A stretch of DNA of 10,406 nucleotides, from assembly GCA_964195945.1 (NCBI GenBank), contig CAXMRC010000001.1, positions 1 through 10,406 on the forward strand. Reading direction: 5' to 3'. The notes beneath the pieces were generated by a model, which worked only from the letters and a program-made list of their open reading frames with translations, was not told the origin of the DNA and did not search any database. The position numbers were made by a program, and so were the translations under genes. Each line of letters starts with the position of its first letter. Within the stretch, counting starts at the first letter, position 1. Origin of the DNA: JAAETI01 sp964195945. GTDB taxonomy: Bacteria; Actinomycetota; Acidimicrobiia; Spongiisociales; UBA5794. Below, piece by piece: positions 7,202 through 10,406 of the stretch.

Positions 7202-7966
7202 CTACCAATCCACAAGTTCAGGGTTCTCCAGCAGATTCCGCAAGGTTGCTCCAAAGCGCGCCGCGGGGGCTCCATCGACAACCCGGTGGTCGATCTGAAC
7301 AGTGAGGTCGAGGAGGCGACGAACCACCACCTCCCCATCGACTACCCAGGGACGCTCGGTGGCGCCACCGACAGTTATCGAGATCGACGCCACCGTGAGC
7401 GACCCGATAACAAAGCCGCTGCCGCCAGTCATCATCCCTACAGAGGACACGGCGACGGTACCGATTCCACTGCGCACTTTCGCCGATCGCCTGGCGAAGA
7501 AATAGAAAAGCGAGACCAGGCCCGGCATCCGACCAGCCACCTGACCCCATCGCAGAAGCAACCGACCGGAGCGCCCCACTGCCGGCTCAGCACGTACTTG
7601 TCGTAGTTCGTCGGAGAGGGCCGTCACTGTGCGCAGGTCGGTGTCACGTACCGGATGCGCCAGAGCGAACGGACCGGTTGAAGTTGGGACCTCGATCATC
7701 GTCGCGACATCGACATGCTGATGAGTGACGAGCCGACCGACGAAATCCCGGTAGGCGTGCACCTCGGGATGGGCTGCCACGGCCCGTCCCACACAGGCAA
7801 GGATAAGCCCGGTCGGCGATAGCTTCTCGGCCTCGATACGTTGCCAAGTATCGCTGACATCGATATTGACCAAAGCTGTCATCGGCGTCGCGCGGTGGCC
7901 CGCTCGCATCGCCCCGAGCACGAACTTGCGGTTGGACGGAAAGGCTGTGCGCTGCAGCGGTCGCAT
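7202..7966 (-). CDS. stand-alone 2-oxoacid dehydrogenase E2-type acyltransferase domain protein
   Basis: The protein has 254 residues from ATG 7966, preceded by AAGGG 7 nt upstream. The frame stays open to 8185, but that stretch has no similarity to the family and crosses a pirin remnant, so the longer form is rejected. IDHRVVDGAPAARF near the C-terminus is the HxxxDG catalytic motif of E2 acyltransferases and chloramphenicol acetyltransferases, and SSVGMMTGG with ITVGGATERP is the usual preceding strand pair. There is no lipoyl domain and no E1/E3-binding domain, so this is not a normal dehydrogenase core. Similar short free-standing E2 domains occur in actinobacteria without known substrate. 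It is a likely CoA- or carrier-dependent acyltransferase in the cytoplasm. The gene stands alone on its strand, with VapC 184 bp upstream. Confidence 0.9.
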   Translation of the reverse strand: MRPLQRTAFPSNRKFVLGAMRAGHRATPMTALVNIDVSDTWQRIEAEKLSPTGLILACVGRAVAAHPEVHAYRDFVGRLVTHQHVDVATMIEVPTSTGPFALAHPVRDTDLRTVTALSDELRQVRAEPAVGRSGRLLLRWGQVAGRMPGLVSLFYFFARRSAKVRSGIGTVAVSSVGMMTGGSGFVIGSLTVASISITVGGATERPWVVDGEVVVRRLLDLTVQIDHRVVDGAPAARFGATLRNLLENPELVDW

Positions 7967-7972
7967 AGTCAC

Positions 7973-8005
7973 ACCCTTGCGCGACGGTGCGCCAAACGCA
8001 AGGGT
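7973..8005 (-). promoter_or_regulatory. leader hairpin that covers the ribosome site of the acyltransferase gene
   Basis: ACCCTTGCG (7973-7981) and CGCAAGGGT (7997-8005) form a perfect 9-bp inverted repeat with a 15-nt loop. In the - strand transcript the arm nearest the gene contains the AAGGG ribosome site, and the arm ends 6 nt before the ATG at 7966. When folded, the hairpin would hide the ribosome site. As DNA it could also serve as an operator with half-sites 24 bp apart. Confidence 0.6.
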
Positions 8006-8060
8006 CAAGATTCCCCTGTCGACCTGACCACATGTCTTTGCACCCAAGGTGAACAAACGC

Positions 8061-8114
8061 AAACCGATGGGAGCGCCGCTGTTCCAGATGGTCCCGTTTG
8101 CGATGAACACGTAA
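8061..8114 (+). pseudogene. fragment of a second pirin gene
   Basis: By direct comparison 8061-8111 matches 5588-5638 inside the intact pirin gene at 45 of 51 positions without gaps. It reads KPMGAPLFQMVPFAMNT, against EPIGAPVFQMGPFVMNT at residues 272-288 of pirin, and then meets a TAA at 8112. Past this stop, codons at about 8123-8140 (NYSKYG) loosely recall the next pirin segment (DYNRTQFGG), suggesting an internal deletion. Nothing pirin-like is visible before 8061. It is too short to be functional. Confidence 0.75.
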
Positions 8115-8150
8115 GAGATACTGCAACTACAGCAAATATGGAACCTGTGA

Positions 8151-8546
8151 TCAAAGGACCCGTCGGATGCCGGGGACGTCGTCAAAGGCCCGGTCGAATG
8201 TCATGATTCGGGTGCAGCCGAGGCGGCGCATCACGGCTACATGGATGGCATCGCGCGCCGAGGTCCCTGTCCCTGCCAGGAGCATGTCCCGAGCTGCGGC
8301 AACGTCTTCGAGGTCTATGCCAACAGCTTCGTCGGTGATTGAGGCGAGTACGGCCCAGGCGGGCGAGATCGCCTGGCGACGATCGATCGCCATGTAGCGA
8401 TGGAGGATCTCCTGGAACACTTCGACATCGGTGACCAGCGCTTCCCCGTCGACAATCGATCGTTCCAGCAGCCGTCTCGCATCGGTCTTGTTGGGATGGT
8501 CGGCACCGATCAGGTACATCGGGATGTTGGAATCGATGAAGATCAA
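8151..8546 (-). CDS. vapC: PIN-domain ribonuclease toxin, VapC family
   Basis: The protein has 131 residues, the usual PIN toxin size. The acidic metal-binding residues are all present: Asp5 (FIDSN), Glu46 (VFQEIL), Asp99 (SARDAIH) and Asp118 (TFDRAFD). PIN toxins are Mg2+-dependent ribonucleases that cleave tRNA or rRNA and are held inactive by the partner antitoxin. The start is a TTG at 8546 whose last two bases are shared with the TGA stop of the antitoxin gene (4-nt overlap TTGA), so translation is probably coupled; a start elsewhere would lose the N-terminal Asp. The family is certain; calling it VapC follows from the neighbouring antitoxin. Confidence 0.93.
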   Translation of the reverse strand: MIFIDSNIPMYLIGADHPNKTDARRLLERSIVDGEALVTDVEVFQEILHRYMAIDRRQAISPAWAVLASITDEAVGIDLEDVAAARDMLLAGTGTSARDAIHVAVMRRLGCTRIMTFDRAFDDVPGIRRVL

Positions 8547-8788
8547 GACCGGTATCCGGCTTCGATCTCGCTAAGCATCGTCTCGATGTCTCCCGACGGA
8601 TACTCGTGGCGCACCGCGGCCCGAACGGCCTCGAGCTTCCCCTCGGCCTCCAGCAGCGACCGGCTCCGTCTCATCTTCCGTAAGGCTCCGCGAACCCACT
8701 CGCTCACGGTTACCCCTTCCGACGACGACACCAATTTCAACTCCTCGTATTCCTCATCGGACAGAATTACCTGAAGACGCTTACTCAT
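8543..8788 (-). CDS. vapB: ribbon-helix-helix antitoxin, VapB/CopG-like
   Basis: The protein has 81 residues. KRLQVILSDEEYEELKLVS (3-21) gives the DNA-contacting beta-strand and first helix of a ribbon-helix-helix fold, and GVTVSEWVRGALRKM (25-39) the second helix. The charged C-terminal half, ending in GDIETMLSEIEAGYRS, is the part expected to wrap the toxin. Antitoxins of this kind bind their own promoter as dimers and repress the pair. No Shine-Dalgarno precedes ATG 8788, but TATACT ends 6 nt before it, consistent with a leaderless message. The gene overlaps the toxin gene by 4 nt, the classic operon layout. Confidence 0.9.
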   Translation of the reverse strand: MSKRLQVILSDEEYEELKLVSSSEGVTVSEWVRGALRKMRRSRSLLEAEGKLEAVRAAVRHEYPSGDIETMLSEIEAGYRS

Positions 8789-8794
8789 ACCATG

Positions 8795-8816
8795 AGTATA
8801 TCATAAGGCGGTATAC
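8795..8816 (-). promoter_or_regulatory. promoter and operator of the toxin-antitoxin operon
   Basis: This AT-rich island stands out from its GC-rich surroundings. On the - strand TATACT (8800-8795) is a near-consensus -10 box whose expected transcription start falls at or next to the ATG at 8788. GTATA (8796-8800) and TATAC (8812-8816) form an inverted repeat, and GTATAC (8811-8816) is itself a palindrome, suitable for binding by the antitoxin. No clear -35 box is seen. Confidence 0.5.
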
Positions 8817-8827
8817 AGTATCCCGGT

Positions 8828-8846
8828 GCTCGGGATGGGACCGAGC
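8828..8846. other. perfect 6-bp hairpin between divergent promoters
   Basis: GCTCGG and CCGAGC flank a 7-nt loop. It lies upstream of both the toxin-antitoxin operon and the small membrane protein gene, so it is not a terminator for either; its role, if any, is unknown. Confidence 0.3.
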
Positions 8847-8847
8847 C

Positions 8848-8889
8848 TCTCCGCGTGGTGTCGGCGAGAGCCACAAGCACCGTCGCCAT
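8848..8889 (-). pseudogene. possible remnant of an ArsR-type regulator N-terminus
   Basis: From an ATG at 8889 on the - strand 14 codons read MATVLVALADTTRR, close to the ..vF.ALADPTRR..il start typical of ArsR-family repressors. The resemblance ends at once, and the frame runs through the toxin-antitoxin promoter to a stop. Fourteen residues are too few to exclude chance. Confidence 0.25.
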
Positions 8890-8917
8890 CCCCTGCTGCA
8901 CGGTCCACGATCCGGCG

Positions 8918-8926
8918 TGCGATACT
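8918..8926 (+). promoter_or_regulatory. extended -10 box of the small membrane protein gene
   Basis: TGCGATACT contains a TGn extension and GATACT, which ends 6 nt before ATG 8933. Transcription would then start at or next to the ATG, fitting the absence of a Shine-Dalgarno sequence there. Confidence 0.4.
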
Positions 8927-8932
8927 TCCTCG

Positions 8933-9367
8933 ATGGAATCCGACACTCGATTAGGACCGTGGGACCGCGTGCTTCTGATCGTCGTTGTCGGAGTCGCTGT
9001 ATATGCGCTCGGGCTGGTGGTGTTCGGTCTCGCACTTGGGGATGAGGTCTTTGCGCGACTCGGGTTCGGTCCGGGCGATGGCGAGATCATCGGCGAGGCA
9101 CCGCGCGAGTACGTTCAACTCATCTACGGTGTTCTCGGTGCCGTGATCGTGGGTTGGATGGTCACCCTGGGAGCGATCGTTGTTGGGCCGCTGCGCCGGC
9201 GGGAGGAGTGGGCATGGTGGGCGGTCGTATCTGCATCGGTCATCTGGTTCGCTCTGGACACTGGCCTTTCGCTCGCTCTCGGTTTCGTTGGCCACGCTCT
9301 CTTCAATGTCGGTTTCGCTGTTGCGCTCGCGGTGCCGTTGGCTGCGATCAGGATGGAGACGGACTAG
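8933..9367 (+). CDS. small four-helix membrane protein, function unknown
   Basis: The protein has 144 residues from ATG 8933. The frame is open to a GTG at 8855, but the extra 26 residues look like non-coding translation and cross other signals. Hydrophobic helices lie near residues 14-34, 60-84, 95-112 and 115-137. The charged linker GPLRRREEWAWWA (86-98) joins helices 2 and 3 and probably faces the cytoplasm. There is no cysteine, signal peptide or catalytic motif. I do not recognise the family; similar small proteins with a WAWWA motif before a helix appear to be common hypothetical membrane proteins in GC-rich bacteria. The gene is divergent from the toxin-antitoxin operon and convergent with the M15 peptidase gene, so neighbours give no functional hint. 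Confidence 0.8.
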   Translation: MESDTRLGPWDRVLLIVVVGVAVYALGLVVFGLALGDEVFARLGFGPGDGEIIGEAPREYVQLIYGVLGAVIVGWMVTLGAIVVGPLRRREEWAWWAVVSASVIWFALDTGLSLALGFVGHALFNVGFAVALAVPLAAIRMETD

Positions 9368-9395
9368 CGCCTCTCTGCGCAGCCGCAGGCTCGAT

Positions 9396-9426
9396 CACTG
9401 CGCCGGTCCATTCCCGGCGGTCAGTG
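9396..9426. terminator. bidirectional hairpin between convergent genes
   Basis: CACTG-CGCCGG (9396-9406) pairs with CCGGCG and CAGTG (9414-9419, 9422-9426), leaving a 7-nt loop and a 2-nt bulge: an 11-bp GC-rich stem. It begins 29 nt after the membrane protein stop and overlaps the stop codon of the M15 peptidase gene. There is no T-run on either side. Its position between two convergent gene ends supports a terminator role for both. Confidence 0.55.
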
Positions 9427-10311
9427 CCCGTTCTGGCTGAAGTGCATCCAGTCCTTCAGCGAATTCCAGTTGCCGCCCCATGTCCACCCGATGTCGGCGA
9501 ACGCCGCAACGACAACATCGCCATCAAAAATCACGCCGGGTAGCTCTCGGTCCCGGTCGAGGTAGCTCATGGCGAGCTCGGGGATAATCAGCTCGCCCTT
9601 CTCATAGGGGTTGTGGAACGGGTTGATGTCGATGGCCAGTCCATAGGCGTGCTGTGACCAGCCCGATGAACCAACTGCCGGGCGACATCCGAAAGCACCG
9701 CTGTTGTTGCCGTCGCCGGTGGGTGGGGCGTCGAGCTCTGCCCGGGTCGTCACCTTCATCTGTTCGATGGGAAATCGAGCTGCATGCAGCTTCTCCAACA
9801 CACCCACGATGTCCTCGGCGACCGCGACGTTGACGATCACCTCACCGGTGTGGAATGCGCCATCGAATCCGTAGTGGGTGACAGTGAGGTAAGCCAGCTC
9901 GTCACGGGTCACCGGGCACTCCTCGGTCCAGGTGGAGCGAGCGACCACCTCATCGGGGACCGGGCCGATGGTCGCCACGAATTGGTCGTCGGGTGGTGGC
10001 GGCAGCCGGTCGGTGGTCTCCAGCCGGCGGTCCTGGAGGTCGGGTGGGGTCGGCTGGGCGATGCCGTTCTCGCCGTCTGGCCCCAACGGCAGAACGATGG
10101 TTCCCAGCCAGTCCGGCCGTGCGAACGGCGAGAGCGTGGTGGTGGTGACGGCCATGGTCGTCGTCGGTGGCGTTGTGGTGGTTGTTGTCGTAACTACCGC
10201 GGGCGTAGTTGTTGTTGCGGGAAGCGACGTGGTGGTCGTAGCCGCCGCAGCCCCGGCGCATCCGACAAGGACCAGAGCCACGATGGCGAGCAGCGCTCGG
10301 TTGGTAATCAC
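9421..10311 (-). CDS. M15-family (VanY/CwlK-like) peptidoglycan peptidase lipoprotein
   Basis: The protein has 296 residues from a GTG start. Residues 1-18 form a lipoprotein signal peptide with lipobox LVGC (Cys18). Residues 25-59 are an almost pure Thr/Pro/Ala/Val linker that should extend through the cell wall. The catalytic domain covers about 130-294: SQHAYGLAIDIN contains zinc ligands His221 and Asp228 (the HxxxxxxD motif of M15 enzymes), and KDWMHFS supplies the third ligand His290, with Asp287 nearby. GWTWGGNW is also typical of the M15 subgroup that includes L-alanyl-D-glutamate peptidases such as CwlK. It should cleave peptide stems of peptidoglycan outside the membrane; whether as a D,D-carboxypeptidase or an L,D-endopeptidase cannot be decided. 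There is no Shine-Dalgarno before the GTG. Confidence 0.93.
   Translation of the reverse strand: MITNRALLAIVALVLVGCAGAAAATTTTSLPATTTTPAVVTTTTTTTPPTTTMAVTTTTLSPFARPDWLGTIVLPLGPDGENGIAQPTPPDLQDRRLETTDRLPPPPDDQFVATIGPVPDEVVARSTWTEECPVTRDELAYLTVTHYGFDGAFHTGEVIVNVAVAEDIVGVLEKLHAARFPIEQMKVTTRAELDAPPTGDGNNSGAFGCRPAVGSSGWSQHAYGLAIDINPFHNPYEKGELIIPELAMSYLDRDRELPGVIFDGDVVVAAFADIGWTWGGNWNSLKDWMHFSQNGH
10135..10239 (-). repeat. low-complexity Thr-codon tract in the peptidase gene
   Basis: The tract encodes linker residues 25-59, of which most are Thr in runs of up to seven, from mixed ACC, ACA, ACG and ACT codons. The codon mixture shows selection for protein composition more than recent slippage, although such tracts can vary in length between strains. 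Confidence 0.7.
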
Positions 10312-10317
10312 GCCGCA

Positions 10318-10323
10318 AGCGTA
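10318..10323 (-). promoter_or_regulatory. candidate -10 box of the M15 peptidase gene
   Basis: TACGCT on the - strand fits the actinobacterial TANNNT pattern and ends 6 nt before the GTG at 10311, consistent with leaderless translation. No -35 box is recognisable. Nothing else is seen from here to the window end. Confidence 0.35.
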
Positions 10324-10406
10324 CCGGTGGTCGAGATGTAGCGATCACCTCGCACCCCGGCTGGCGATGGGGACAACCGTCAGATATCAGCGGGCAGCAG
10401 CCGCGA

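Noticed and set aside
7967..8185. N-terminal extension of the acyltransferase frame up to an ATG at 8185
   Set aside because: A ribosome site and family similarity support the start at 7966, and the extension runs antisense through the pirin remnant and across the leader hairpin.
8855..8932. Longer start of the small membrane protein at a GTG
   Set aside because: The added residues have no membrane or signal character, and a -10-like box directly before ATG 8933 favours the shorter form.
10135..10239. Repetitive GTGGTG/GTTGTT tract as a possible CRISPR or intergenic tandem repeat
   Set aside because: It has no unit-spacer structure and is explained as the Thr-rich linker of the lipoprotein read on the - strand.

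Overview
The window is GC-rich DNA of ordinary bacterial gene density. It most resembles an actinobacterium (Actinomycetota), possibly Acidimicrobiia. The clues are the codon bias, lipoproteins with long Thr-rich linkers after the lipobox, several genes that look leaderless (a -10-like TANNNT box about 6 nt before the start codon), and a large membrane protein with the RVHGV...TPE / WDV..F.PR.FHP.APPCYAER motifs that I recall from actinobacterial proteins. This placement is inference from style, not from a marker gene. No rRNA, tRNA, CRISPR array, insertion sequence or phage gene was seen.

Left part (1-4559, all + strand): the 3' end of an unrecognised gene; a 1012-residue polytopic membrane protein that looks like a serine hydrolase whose alpha/beta-hydrolase core is split by about 14 membrane segments; and a lipoprotein with two META (HslJ-like) domains. 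Immediately behind it, on the - strand, lies a short remnant of the N-terminus of an MFS transporter.

Middle part (4775-7966): a pirin gene (+) runs convergently into an HxlR-family regulator gene (-). The HxlR gene shares a short divergent control region, with a palindromic ACTTGCAAGT site, with a trypsin-like/PDZ (HtrA-type) protease gene (+). The protease gene converges, 4 bp apart, on a stand-alone E2-type acyltransferase gene (-). The acyltransferase leader can form a perfect 9-bp hairpin that buries its own Shine-Dalgarno sequence. Upstream of that leader is a 51-nt piece 88% identical to the 3' part of the pirin gene, evidence of a second pirin copy now destroyed.

Right part (8151-10406): a VapB/VapC-type toxin-antitoxin pair (-) with overlapping genes and an AT-rich operator/promoter; a small four-helix membrane protein (+); and a GTG-started, Thr-linker lipoprotein of the M15 (VanY/CwlK-like) peptidoglycan peptidase family (-), separated from its convergent neighbour by a strong hairpin.

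The genes do not form one pathway. The region reads as accessory chromosome with many orientation switches, two likely and one doubtful gene fragments, and a toxin-antitoxin module. The best candidates for new biology are the split membrane hydrolase and the SD-sequestering leader of the acyltransferase; no complete new multi-gene system is evident.
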